NCBI GenBank assembly: GCA_009777845.1
Contig: WRLD01000019.1
Coordinates: 1-55,751 of the forward strand
DNA length: 55,751 bases
Reading direction: 5' to 3'
Source: Defluviitaleaceae bacterium
Lineage (GTDB): Bacteria; Bacillota; Clostridia; Lachnospirales; WQUN01
Part shown: piece by piece, positions 26,462 to 34,337 of the stretch
Layout: each line of letters starts with the position of its first letter
Position numbering within the stretch: the first letter of the stretch is position 1
Program-made: the position numbers and the translations under genes
The notes under the pieces: generated by a model
What the model was told of the DNA's origin: nothing
Database searches by the model: none
The model's input: the letters and a program-made list of their open reading frames with translations, nothing else

Positions 26462-26511
26462 GGCAGATATTCCTTTGAGAATTTAGGTCGTGGATTACCC
26501 ACGTTATTATT

Positions 26512-26540
26512 AAAATATCTTGAAAATATATAAAAAGCAA
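26512..26540 (-). promoter_or_regulatory. promoter of the LuxR-type regulator
   Basis: On the minus strand TTGCTT (26540-26535), 17 bases, TATTTT (26517-26512). A short palindrome CGTGG-N5-CCACG (26489-26503) lies just after the expected start of transcription, a possible autoregulatory site. Confidence 0.55.
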
Positions 26541-26564
26541 GAGAAATATTTCCCTAAAAACGCG

Positions 26565-26579
26565 TGTCACCAGGTGACA
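26565..26579. promoter_or_regulatory. 15-base palindrome, candidate operator
   Basis: TGTCACC-A-GGTGACA is a perfect palindrome centred at 26572, about 54 bases before the expected start of the precursor transcript and between the two divergent -35 boxes. That is a usual position for an activator of the LuxR type. Confidence 0.6.
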
Positions 26580-26590
26580 AAAGTCAAACA

Positions 26591-26619
26591 TTGAATTGTT
26601 TTCTTTGATAGACTACAAT
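26591..26619 (+). promoter_or_regulatory. promoter of the precursor-epimerase operon
   Basis: TTGAAT (26591-26596), 17 bases, TACAAT (26614-26619). It precedes the first precursor gene by 50 bases; no other promoter is evident before the later precursors, which are 11-39 bases apart. Confidence 0.7.
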
Positions 26620-26669
26620 ACCCAAAATATTGCAATTCTATTCACGAGAAAGCACGAGGGGGTCTTAAA

Positions 26670-27224
26670 ATGAACAGCGAAAGCGTAGAGCAGTTTTTCA
26701 AATTCCTGTTGGACAACAAGGAATGTCAAGCCACGGTAAGGGACTTCGGCGGCGATGTCAACGCAATAACGGCATACGCGCGCGAGCAGGGCTATGACTT
26801 CTCCGCAGACGAGCTAAGCGAATACCAAAATAAGGCACAGCGAATATTAGATGGCAGAATGAGGAAAAAGCTCGAACAGCCCGAGGCTTCCTTGACCCCT
26901 GGCATACGAGAGTTTCACGCGCTGATAAAGCTCGCCGAAACAGACGAGGAAACAGCCAAACGGCTAGACGCGCTTAACATGGCCGCGCCCGAGCAGCTAA
27001 TCGCCTACGGCAAGGAAAAGGGCTTCGTTTTCAACGAGCAGGATATACAGGCATTCGGCAAGGATATTCTCGAACCGTCCGACGAGCTGAGTGACGAGGA
27101 ATTAGAGCTTGCCGCAGGCGGTACTACCGTGCTTGTCGCCTTTGGGGTATCCGCCGCAATAGTGCTTGGCATTGCCGCTATGGGAGGGGCTTTTATAGCG
27201 TTTGGAGTTGTTGGTAAATTCTAG
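26670..27224 (+). CDS. RiPP precursor 1: tandem Nif11 leader, hydrophobic core
   Basis: 184 residues. First Nif11-like domain about 1-62 (SVEQFFKFLLDNKECQATVR ... YDFSADELSEYQ). Second about 80-147 (EFHALIKLAETDEETAKRL, APEQLIAYGKEKGFVFNEQD), ending in ELSDEELELAAGG; cleavage is expected after GG at 150-151. The core is 33 residues, TTVLVAFGV through GVVGKF: no Cys, one Ser, two Thr, rich in Gly, Ala, Val, Ile. The lack of Cys and near lack of Ser/Thr excludes lanthipeptide or sactipeptide chemistry; epimerisation or other backbone chemistry fits. Start follows CGAGGGGGTC. Confidence 0.9.
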   Translation: MNSESVEQFFKFLLDNKECQATVRDFGGDVNAITAYAREQGYDFSADELSEYQNKAQRILDGRMRKKLEQPEASLTPGIREFHALIKLAETDEETAKRLDALNMAAPEQLIAYGKEKGFVFNEQDIQAFGKDILEPSDELSDEELELAAGGTTVLVAFGVSAAIVLGIAAMGGAFIAFGVVGKF

Positions 27225-27248
27225 GCAATTATGAATGGGAGGATATAT

Positions 27249-27815
27249 ATGGAAAAAAAAGGTGTAGAGCAATTTTTTAAGCTATTGGCGGAAAGCCCAG
27301 AGCATCATGCAAGGGCTAGGAGCTTCGGCGGCGATATTGACGCGCTGTCTACTTATGTACAGGAAATGGGCTATGACGTTTCCTCGGAGGAACTGAAGGA
27401 ATATCAAGATAAAGCGTGGGAAATGGTAAAAGCTAAGGCGCAGAAAAAGCTAGAGAAAACGCAAGCCCCCGCAAACTTGAGCCAAGGGGTACGAGATTTT
27501 TATGCGTTGCTAAAATTGGGCGAGAGCGACACAAGCGTGGGCGAGCGGCTCGCGGAGCTTGCGGCGGACGCGCCCGAGGCGTTGGCGGCCTATGGCAAGG
27601 AAAAGGGCTTCATTTTTGACGAAAAGGATATACAGGCGGCAGGCGAGAATATCCTAGAGCCGTCCGACGAGCTAAGCGACGACGAGCTGGAAATGGCGGC
27701 AGGCGGTACAACGGTGCTTCTGTTTGTGGGTATTTTGGCGTTCGGGGCGTTCGCGCTTGGAACGGCGGGGGTAGCTGTTGCGGTGGCGTTTGCGGTAAGC
27801 AAGAAAAAGGGTTAA
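27249..27815 (+). CDS. RiPP precursor 2: tandem Nif11 leader, hydrophobic core
   Basis: 188 residues from ATG 27249, chosen over an ATG six codons earlier because GGGAGG lies between them. Two Nif11-like domains (GVEQFFKLLAESPEHHARAR; DFYALLKLGESDTSVGERL), the latter ending ELSDDELEMAAGG. The core is 35 residues, TTVLLFVGIL to SKKKG, with a basic tail of three Lys. Composition is like precursor 1 (Ala, Val, Gly, Phe). Its leader is the most divergent of the six (APANLSQGVRDF). It follows precursor 1 by 24 bases. Confidence 0.9.
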   Translation: MEKKGVEQFFKLLAESPEHHARARSFGGDIDALSTYVQEMGYDVSSEELKEYQDKAWEMVKAKAQKKLEKTQAPANLSQGVRDFYALLKLGESDTSVGERLAELAADAPEALAAYGKEKGFIFDEKDIQAAGENILEPSDELSDDELEMAAGGTTVLLFVGILAFGAFALGTAGVAVAVAFAVSKKKG

Positions 27816-27828
27816 GGAGGTTTTTGGA

Positions 27829-28407
27829 ATGAACAACGAAAGCATAGAACGATTTTTCCATCTATTGGCAGAAAATCCAGAGCATCTCGCCAAGCTAAAG
27901 AGCTTCGGCGGCGATACTGACGCGCTTGCGGGCTTTGCAAGAGAGCTAGGCTTTGACGTTTCCACGGAGGAAATGCGGGAATATCAAGATAAGTCGCAGA
28001 AATATTTAAAAGGGCTACTGCGGAAAAAGCTACAACAGCCAGATGTTTCCGTAAGCCCTGGCGCAAAGGATTTTTACGCGCTTATGAAGCTCGCGGAGAG
28101 CGATGACGAGGTTTCCGCACGGCTTGCGGAGCTTGGCTCGGAAACGGCGGAGGCACTTATTGCGTACGGCAAGGAAAAGGGCTTTAGCTTTACCGAGCAG
28201 GATATGCAAGCCCTCGGAAAAAATATTCTCGAACCGTCAGACGAGCTGAGTGACGAGGAGCTGGAGCTTGCCTCGGGCGGCACTACGCTTGTATTGTTGG
28301 GCTTCCTAGCCGTTGGGCTTGTAGCGGCAGGCGGCTTGGCGGCAGGGGCGGTTGTCGGCGGCGGCGCGGCGGCAATGGTCGTGGCGTTCACGTCTGCAAT
28401 GAAATAA
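27829..28407 (+). CDS. RiPP precursor 3: tandem Nif11 leader, hydrophobic core
   Basis: 192 residues. Leader domains SIERFFHLLAENPEHLAKLK and DFYALMKLAESDDEVSARL, ending ELSDEELELASGG. The core is 41 residues, TTLVLLGFLAVGL to AFTSAMK, with GGGAAA and AAGG runs and a single C-terminal Lys. It pairs in length and start (TT) with precursor 5. AAGGAGG precedes the ATG. The leader GG is SGG instead of AGG, still suited to C39 cleavage. Confidence 0.9.
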   Translation: MNNESIERFFHLLAENPEHLAKLKSFGGDTDALAGFARELGFDVSTEEMREYQDKSQKYLKGLLRKKLQQPDVSVSPGAKDFYALMKLAESDDEVSARLAELGSETAEALIAYGKEKGFSFTEQDMQALGKNILEPSDELSDEELELASGGTTLVLLGFLAVGLVAAGGLAAGAVVGGGAAAMVVAFTSAMK

Positions 28408-28420
28408 TAGGAGGGATAAT

Positions 28421-29011
28421 ATGAACAGGGAAGGCATGGAGCATTTTTTCAAGCTACTATCTGAAAATCCAGAATATCAAGATAGAGTAAAAAGCATTGG
28501 CAGTGATGCCGAGGCGTTGGCGGCTTATGCAAAGGAGCTTGGCTGTGAGGTTTCCACGGCCGAGCTACGGGAATATCAAGACAAGGCGCGCGAGCTGTTA
28601 AAAGAAAAGGTGCAGAAAAAGCTGACGAAGCCTAACGCGGCTTTAAGCGCGGGCGCGCAGGCGTTTTACGACTTTATGAAGCTGTCGGAGAGCGATACGG
28701 AGGTCGCCAAGCGGCTGGAGGAACTCGCCGCGGGTACTGCGGAGGAGCTGATTGCTTACGGCAAGGAGAAGGGCTTCGTCTTTGACAGGCAGGATATGCT
28801 AGTTATTGGTAATGACATTCTCGAACCGTCAGACGAGCTAAGCGATGACGAGTTGGAGCTTGCCGCAGGCGGCTTGGTTGACGTAGGGCTTGCGCTTGTG
28901 TTCGTTGGCTGTGTTCTTGGCCTGGCGGCTGTGGGCGGCGTGGCTGTAGCAGGCGGCGCGGCGGCAGGCGGCGCGGCTGTCGGCTTTGTTTTAGCTTTAT
29001 TGAAGAAGTAA
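28421..29011 (+). CDS. RiPP precursor 4: tandem Nif11 leader, hydrophobic core
   Basis: 196 residues. Leader domains GMEHFFKLLSENPEYQDRVK and AFYDFMKLSESDTEVAKRL, ending ELSDDELELAAGG. The core is 45 residues, LVDVGLALVFVGCVLGL to ALLKK. It is the only core with a Cys (residue 13 of the core) and it begins with LVD instead of TT, as precursor 6 does (IVD). GGAAAGG-type Gly/Ala blocks fill the middle. Start after TAGGAGGG; 13 bases behind precursor 3. Confidence 0.9.
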   Translation: MNREGMEHFFKLLSENPEYQDRVKSIGSDAEALAAYAKELGCEVSTAELREYQDKARELLKEKVQKKLTKPNAALSAGAQAFYDFMKLSESDTEVAKRLEELAAGTAEELIAYGKEKGFVFDRQDMLVIGNDILEPSDELSDDELELAAGGLVDVGLALVFVGCVLGLAAVGGVAVAGGAAAGGAAVGFVLALLKK

Positions 29012-29022
29012 GGAGGATAGCT

Positions 29023-29601
29023 ATGAACACAGAGGGTTTGGAAAGGTTTTTTAGCCTTTTAGCTGAAAATCAAGAGCTGCAAGCCAAGGTAAAAGACCTC
29101 GGCGGCGATGTCAATGCGTTGGCGGATTATGCGCGTACGCTTGGCTATGACGTTTCCCCGGAGGGCTTGCAGGAATATCAAGATAAGGCGCGCGAGGTGC
29201 TAAAGGGCAGGTTGCGGAAAAAACTGGAACAGCAGGACGTTTCCGTAAGCCCAGGCGCGCAGGCGTTTTATACGTTTATGAAGCTCGCCGAAACGGACGA
29301 GCAAGTCGCCAAGCGCATGGAAGAGCTTGCCACTGGCACGCCGGAGGAGCTAATCGCTTACGGCTTGGAAAAGGGCTTTGTGTTTGACAGACAGGATATG
29401 CTGACTATAGGCAAGGATATTCTTGAGCCGTCAGACGAGCTAAGTGACGAGGAGCTGGAAATGGCGGCGGGCGGTACTACGGCGTTCCTTATAATGCTAG
29501 GTATCGGCGCAATTGTCGCAGGCGGCGCGTTGGTGTTCGGAGTAGCGGGCGGCGCGGCGATAACTGGCGCAGTCTTGGGCGTAACGGCTTTGATTAAGTA
29601 G
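29023..29601 (+). CDS. RiPP precursor 5: tandem Nif11 leader, hydrophobic core
   Basis: 192 residues. Leader domains GLERFFSLLAENQELQAKVK and AFYTFMKLAETDEQVAKRM, ending ELSDEELEMAAGG. The core is 41 residues, TTAFLIMLGIGAIV to GVTALIK, the partner in length and ends of precursor 3. It has no Cys or Ser; its four Thr are two at the N-terminus and two internal. AAGGAGG precedes the ATG, 11 bases behind precursor 4. Confidence 0.9.
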   Translation: MNTEGLERFFSLLAENQELQAKVKDLGGDVNALADYARTLGYDVSPEGLQEYQDKAREVLKGRLRKKLEQQDVSVSPGAQAFYTFMKLAETDEQVAKRMEELATGTPEELIAYGLEKGFVFDRQDMLTIGKDILEPSDELSDEELEMAAGGTTAFLIMLGIGAIVAGGALVFGVAGGAAITGAVLGVTALIK

Positions 29602-29640
29602 TTTGGAATATAGAAATTAGGCAAGAATGGAGGAATAAAA

Positions 29641-30222
29641 ATGGGTTTGGAAGGTTTTTTTAAGCTATTGGCGGAAAACAGGGAGCATCAGGAGCATGTG
29701 CAAAGGCTCGGCGGCGATATTGACGCGCTAGTAGACTACGCAAGCAAGCTAGGCTATGATGTTTCCATGGAGGAGCTGCAAAAATATAAGGATAAGGCAC
29801 AGGAATTGTTAAAGGCAAAGGTACGGAAAAAGCTGGCGAAGCCAGACGTTGCCCTAAGCCCTGGCGCGGAGGCGTTTTATGCCCTTATAAAGCTCGCCGA
29901 AACGGACGAGGAAGTGGACAAACGCATGACCGAGCTTGCCGCGGCTAATCCCGAGGAGCTAATCGCCTACGGCAAGGAAAAGGGCTTTGTTTTTGATGCG
30001 CAGGATATGCAGGCTATCGCCGCGAGCATACTGGAGCCTACAGACGAGCTAAGCGACGAGGAGCTAGAAATGGCGGCGGGCGGCATAGTTGACCTAATCG
30101 CGTTGGCTGTTTTCGTTGGTATCGGGCTTGGTGTAGCTGCGGCAGGCGGAGTAGGCGTAGCGGCAGGCGTAGGAGCGGTAGCAGGGTTTGTGCTTGGGTT
30201 TACTGCTTTGGCTAAGAAGTAG
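29641..30222 (+). CDS. RiPP precursor 6: tandem Nif11 leader, hydrophobic core
   Basis: 193 residues. The leader is three residues shorter at its N-terminus (MGLEGFFKLLAENREHQ) and has EPTDELSDEELEMAAGG at the cleavage site. The core is 45 residues, IVDLIALAVFVGIGLGV to FTALAKK, with a long GVGVAAGVGAVAG middle; it matches precursor 4 in length, start and KK end. It has GGAGG-type ribosome binding site and is followed after 26 bases by the first epimerase. Confidence 0.9.
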   Translation: MGLEGFFKLLAENREHQEHVQRLGGDIDALVDYASKLGYDVSMEELQKYKDKAQELLKAKVRKKLAKPDVALSPGAEAFYALIKLAETDEEVDKRMTELAAANPEELIAYGKEKGFVFDAQDMQAIAASILEPTDELSDEELEMAAGGIVDLIALAVFVGIGLGVAAAGGVGVAAGVGAVAGFVLGFTALAKK

Positions 30223-30248
30223 GAAAAAATAATAAGGTGGGGCTAGAT

Positions 30249-31772
30249 ATGAGTGATAAAATGAGTGATAAAGTGACAGACTGCTGTAATGTGAACAAAA
30301 ATTTTTCCGCCAAGGAAATAGAAAAGTCCGCACAGCTGAAGCGTTTCAGTGAATGGATGCAAGCTGATGTCGAGCTGCGTACACGACTTAGCAAGGGCGA
30401 GGGGCTTACCTCGGAGCAGGAGGAATGGCTGAAAAAAATCGGCGTTAGCCTTGACATGGACGAAATTTCCTTTTTGTGGAAGCACCCCGTGGAAGTGAAC
30501 GCCTATATTATGTTTGCCATAAGAGGGCGAAAAGACGAGCTTAATGACGAAATAAACGAGATTGTGAAAAAGTACCCACTGCTTGAATTGTGGGGGAAAT
30601 ACTCGGAAAGCCGTTGCGCGTTTACGCAAATTTTGGAGCAATGGGCAAACGTGCAGTCCGTGCATGAAAAATTCAATGCTTGGCGTAAGCGGCGCATTGC
30701 CTCCGCCAAGAGTGAATTGGGTTATTTTGGTATGCGGCTCGGTCACCCCTCATTTTCCTTTGAGCTTAACTCTGGCTGTAGTGTGGGCTGTTGGTTTTGC
30801 TCCTTTGCCACCGACAAGCTCTCGGGAACGCTGGATTATCCCGAAAGGCGCGGCGAGGTATTGAGCATTGTTCGACAATGTAGCGAAATTTTCGGCAAGG
30901 AAGTGGCCTCCATGGCGTTGCCGTATTATCGTACCGAGCCTCACGACAACCCGCATTACATTGATTTTCTCAAGGATTTTGAGAACGAGATGGGCGAGGT
31001 GCTTTGTACCTCCACGGCGGCAGGGCATGACATCGAATGGGTGCAAAAGCTCTTGGATTACTATCAAAACGACAGGAGCGACCAAATTTATTATTGGCCG
31101 CGACTAAGTATTCTCACGCTTGATATGCTTAAAAAAGTGCATACCGCTTTTACGCCGATGCAGACCAAGGACATAGAGCTGTTAATTCAAGTAAAGGACG
31201 CGGCGCGGCCTAAAATAACCGGCGGACGTATTTTGAAGGAGCAGGCAGGGCTTAGGGAGGTTGAGGACTTTTCAAGTGACGACCGAATTACCCTGGCGGC
31301 ATCTGTTCCGCAGGGCACAATCGCCTGTGTTAGCGGCTTTAATATCAATTTGGTTACTCGCAGGATAATGATTTTCGGCCCTTGCTACACTAGCAATAGA
31401 TGGCCGCATGGCTTTAGGGTATATGGGGAAGCGTCCTACAATGACGAGAACGATTTCCCCGAGGTTATAAGGGACTTGGCGGAACGCACAATGTTTTTGT
31501 CGCCGCCCAAGGACAGCGTGCTTAAATTCCGTGACGATATAGTTTTCCGCGCTACGCAGGACGGCTTCGATTTGGCGACTGCACATCAGCTTCACCATTT
31601 TAAAGGAAGAAACAGGTGCGGGCCGCTCGGGCAGTTGATTGCCGAGGGCGTGCATACTTATGCCGAAATATCGGAGATTTTGCATAAGGAACACAAGGTA
31701 AACCCGATTATACTGCGTGCGGCTGTGCAACAGCTTTTTGATGATGGGCTGATTGACGAAATTTATATGTAA
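30249..31772 (+). CDS. PoyD-type radical SAM peptide epimerase 1
   Basis: 507 residues from ATG 30249, preferred over an upstream GTG because AAGGTGGGG lies before it. An N-terminal domain of about 150 residues (leader-recognition region in relatives) precedes the radical SAM core with C177, C181 and C184 in GCSVGCWFCSFA, the CX3CX2C site. Downstream blocks RTEPHDNPHYIDFLKDFE, CTSTAA, SGFNINLVTRRIMIFGPCY and LHHFKGR match the RiPP maturation amino-acid epimerase family I know as rSAM_PoyD (TIGR04517). These enzymes invert L-residues to D in the core. It is translated with precursors 1-6. The substrate among six is unknown. Confidence 0.85.
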   Translation: MSDKMSDKVTDCCNVNKNFSAKEIEKSAQLKRFSEWMQADVELRTRLSKGEGLTSEQEEWLKKIGVSLDMDEISFLWKHPVEVNAYIMFAIRGRKDELNDEINEIVKKYPLLELWGKYSESRCAFTQILEQWANVQSVHEKFNAWRKRRIASAKSELGYFGMRLGHPSFSFELNSGCSVGCWFCSFATDKLSGTLDYPERRGEVLSIVRQCSEIFGKEVASMALPYYRTEPHDNPHYIDFLKDFENEMGEVLCTSTAAGHDIEWVQKLLDYYQNDRSDQIYYWPRLSILTLDMLKKVHTAFTPMQTKDIELLIQVKDAARPKITGGRILKEQAGLREVEDFSSDDRITLAASVPQGTIACVSGFNINLVTRRIMIFGPCYTSNRWPHGFRVYGEASYNDENDFPEVIRDLAERTMFLSPPKDSVLKFRDDIVFRATQDGFDLATAHQLHHFKGRNRCGPLGQLIAEGVHTYAEISEILHKEHKVNPIILRAAVQQLFDDGLIDEIYM

Positions 31773-31784
31773 TCGAGGTGTTCC

Positions 31785-33269
31785 GTGTCGAATTATCAAA
31801 ATGTTTTTTCGGAATTTACCCAAGCCGAGCTGAAGCTATTGGCACAAATAAAGCGTTTTTTTGAGCGGATGCAATGCGATGTCGAGCTTGCTAACGCCAT
31901 AAATCAAGACACTGTGCCGACCGAGCAAATGGCGCGCTTGAAGGAAATCGGCGTAACGCTAGACCTGTCCGAATTGCCGCTTGCTTTGGGCGACCAAAAA
32001 AACCTGATGCTGTATCTGCTTGCCGCGTCAAGAGATTTGGAAGCTAAGCTCGACTCGGAGGTACAGCAATTTGCCGCGAAATATCCGCTTTTAAAATTGT
32101 GGGGGCGGTATCTCGCTGTCCTTTATCGGAAACGCTTCGATGACAGAAATAACCAAGGGCAGGAGCAAGCGGAAGCCTTAAACGCGCCCTTTGATGCTTG
32201 GCGAAAAAGGCGGATTGCCGCCGCCAAGAGCGAGCTGGGTTTTTTTGGCACGCAAATTGACCACCCTGCTTTTGCATACGAGCTTAGTGAGGGCTGTAGC
32301 ATGGGCTGTTGGTTTTGTTCGTTTGCGCCGCCCAAGCTATCCTCGGTGTTCGATTATAACGCAGGGCGTGACGAAGCACTGCGAATTTTGACACATTGCA
32401 TAAATATTTTCGGCAAAAAAACCGCAGGCAGCGCGCTTCCTTATTATCGTACTGAACCGCACGACAACCCACACTATATAGATTTTTTGCGGGACTTTGA
32501 AAAATTAAGCGGCGAGGTTTTATGCACTTCCACCGCCGCTTGCGGCGATATAGCGTGGCTGCGCGAGCTGATGGAATATTATCGGCGCGGAGCTGTAAGG
32601 TATCATTGGCCGCGCCTTAGCATTTTGTCGGCAGAAATGATGGACAAGGTGCATAGCGCGTTTACGCCAGACGAGCTTTTGCATATCGAACTTTTAGTGC
32701 AGGTGAAGAACCATTTCCGCCCCAAGGTGACTGGCGGTCGTATTTTGGCAGAACATGCAGGGCTACGCGGCAAGGAGGATATTGACAAAAACAACATCGG
32801 CATGATACCGCAGGGCAGTATTGCCTGTGTCAGCGGCTTCAACATCAATCTTGTTTCCCGTACCGTCATGCTCTTTAGCCCTTGCTACGTAAGCGGCAAA
32901 TGGCCGTTCGGCTTCAGAGTGTTTGCCGTGGAAAAATATAAGGATTCCGAGCATTTCCCCATTGTCATAAATGAAATTATTGAGCGGTGTATGCCCTTAT
33001 CGCCGCCCAAGGAGCGGCTGGTGAAGTTCCGTGACGATATTGTTTTCCGCCCGACCGAGGACGGCTTCGATTTAGCGACCCCAAACCAGCTTCATCATTT
33101 TAAAGGCAAAGCCAAGTACGGTCCGCTAGGCGAATTGATAAGCGAGGGCGTGTATACCTATGAGGAACTTATGGGGACTTTGATACAGAAGCATAGGCTT
33201 AATCCGATTATTTTGCGAACGGTTGTGCAGCAGTTGTTTGATGAGGGGGTTTTTTGTGAGGTTTGGTGA
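31785..33269 (+). CDS. PoyD-type radical SAM peptide epimerase 2
   Basis: 494 residues from GTG 31785, with GAGGTG five bases upstream. It is a paralogue of the gene before it over its whole length, sharing FDAWRKRRIAAAKSELG, GCSMGCWFCSFA (C171, C175, C178), RTEPHDNPHYIDFLRDFE and a SGFNINLVSRTVMLFSPCY block. The N-terminal 60 residues differ most, which may reflect choice of precursor. It lies 12 bases behind epimerase 1 and ends the operon; a terminator follows at 33612. Two epimerases for six precursors suggest specialisation by core type. Confidence 0.85.
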   Translation: MSNYQNVFSEFTQAELKLLAQIKRFFERMQCDVELANAINQDTVPTEQMARLKEIGVTLDLSELPLALGDQKNLMLYLLAASRDLEAKLDSEVQQFAAKYPLLKLWGRYLAVLYRKRFDDRNNQGQEQAEALNAPFDAWRKRRIAAAKSELGFFGTQIDHPAFAYELSEGCSMGCWFCSFAPPKLSSVFDYNAGRDEALRILTHCINIFGKKTAGSALPYYRTEPHDNPHYIDFLRDFEKLSGEVLCTSTAACGDIAWLRELMEYYRRGAVRYHWPRLSILSAEMMDKVHSAFTPDELLHIELLVQVKNHFRPKVTGGRILAEHAGLRGKEDIDKNNIGMIPQGSIACVSGFNINLVSRTVMLFSPCYVSGKWPFGFRVFAVEKYKDSEHFPIVINEIIERCMPLSPPKERLVKFRDDIVFRPTEDGFDLATPNQLHHFKGKAKYGPLGELISEGVYTYEELMGTLIQKHRLNPIILRTVVQQLFDEGVFCEVW

Positions 33270-33302
33270 GGTGATGGTGTAGTATTATGGGTGTTTGGGC
33301 GA

Positions 33303-33598
33303 TACTAAAATGTCTAACGATACCATTTCTATTTGGGCGGTTTTTGTATCCATTTTAAAATGGAATAGAAAGCCCAAAAAAGCGACACAAAGTGTAGAAG
33401 CATCGACGACACAAACGGAAATCAAAAGCAGACCAATTGTTGCAGATAGACGCAACGCCATATGACTGGTTTGGAACTGGTCAAAACATGCTCTGCACGG
33501 AGCTATAGATGATGCAGAGGGAAAACTAACAGGCTTATACATCACAGAAAATGAATGCTTTTATGGTTACTTTGAAGTAATGCGTCAGACGGTATGAG
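33303..33598 (+). pseudogene. relic of an ISNCY/IS1202-like transposase
   Basis: Frames pieced together give SNDTISIWAVFVSIL, then GIESPKKRHKV, a stop, KADQLLQIDATPYDWFGTG, a frameshift, and ALHGAIDDAEGKLTGLYITE followed by NECFYGYFEVMRQTV before TGA. QIDATP.[DE]WFG and the LHGAIDDA.GK block are the catalytic-core marks of integrase-type transposases of the ISNCY group. At least two frame breaks, one nonsense codon, no ends: dead. It shows past IS insertion just behind the RiPP operon. Apart from this and the terminator, the 33270-33733 gap is empty. Confidence 0.75.
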
Positions 33599-33611
33599 GA
33601 TTTAATTAAGC

Positions 33612-33648
33612 AAAGGCTCGCCGAAAAATCGGCAAGCCCTCTTTGTTT
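33612..33648 (+). terminator. intrinsic terminator after the RiPP operon
   Basis: AAAGGCTCGCCGA (33612-33624) folds with TCGGCAAGCCCTCTTT (33629-33644) with small mismatches, followed by GTTTT. Confidence 0.6.
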
Positions 33649-33717
33649 TAGCTTGTGTAGTTTGTTATTCTAGGAAACTGCTCTGCGGGACGATATTCCC
33701 ACCACAGTCCGCCGTAG

Positions 33718-33736
33718 AAAAGGGGCAACGCCCCTA
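33718..33736 (-). terminator. stop-codon hairpin terminator
   Basis: On the minus strand TAG is directly followed by GGGGCGTTGCCCCTTTT: a 5-base GC stem and T run right at the stop of the Gly/Cys-rich gene. The same arrangement occurs after 38493 and 47421. Confidence 0.65.
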
Positions 33737-34099
33737 TAGTGCGTTGTGCGTAAAGCTCGCGATACTTTCGCATGGAATTACTGTAACAGAGCCGAGCCAA
33801 TTCCAGTTTCCGCCAAAGCGTCCGCGCCCAAGCTCGCCGCGTCCACATGCGCCGCCGCAGCCGCAACGTCCGCCGTCAAAGCCGCCTTCGCCGCCGAAGT
33901 ATGGGTATCCTCCGCAGCAAGCACTGCCCAGTGGGCAAGCAGGCGGCGCGCCGATGTCAGTAATCAGCTTAACACAACCGTCACAAATACCTGCAAGAAC
34001 GCCTGTGAAGCCGTTACCGGAAAGCCCGCCAGATTTGGTGAAAATCGTAACTGTTTGACCAATGTAGCGCGCCATGCTTTCGATTAAACAACCAGCCAT
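33734..34099 (-). CDS. Gly/Cys-rich small protein of a clostridial family, 121 aa
   Basis: From ATG 34099 (MAGCLIESMARYIGQTVTIF), with AAAAAAGGAGG before it. The N-terminal 60 residues form an Sm-like strand pattern (IGQTVTIFTKSGGLSGNGFT, then GVLAGICDGCVKLITDIG), followed by a Gly- and Cys-rich middle (GGRCGCGGACGRGE) and the closing box GSVTVIPCESIASFTHNAL. I recall the same order (ARYIGQTVTIF ... variable Gly-rich ... SVxxIPxxxIASFVHNA) in other clostridial genomes, unannotated. The Cys in the variable part could bind metal or cross-link, as in spore coat proteins; inference only. Confidence 0.7.
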   Translation of the reverse strand: MAGCLIESMARYIGQTVTIFTKSGGLSGNGFTGVLAGICDGCVKLITDIGAPPACPLGSACCGGYPYFGGEGGFDGGRCGCGGACGRGELGRGRFGGNWNWLGSVTVIPCESIASFTHNAL

Positions 34100-34337
34100 T
34101 TTAATCCTCCTTTTTTGTGGCATTTGGGCAGGAATTGCTCTTCCCGCCCCAATGCCTAATCTATGGTTAAGGAACAAATGCTTGTTCCTGATTACATACT
34201 ATGAGAAGTTGTTCGCGAGTGTTACAAGCCTAGGGCTTGTCCGTATTTTTTGCTTCGCGGCAGGGGTAATAACAACACTAATAAAGGCATAAATATTACT
34301 TATTTAGGTTGAAAATTTGACCATAGGAGCAAATATT

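Noticed and set aside
26670..30222. Precursors as lanthipeptides or sactipeptides
   Set aside because: Cores have one Cys in total and very few Ser/Thr; no LanM/LanBC or sactisynthase-type gene is present.
33744..34087. Two plus-strand open frames of 104 and 113 codons
   Set aside because: Shadows of the Gly/Cys-rich gene on the minus strand (Pro- and Ala-rich translations).
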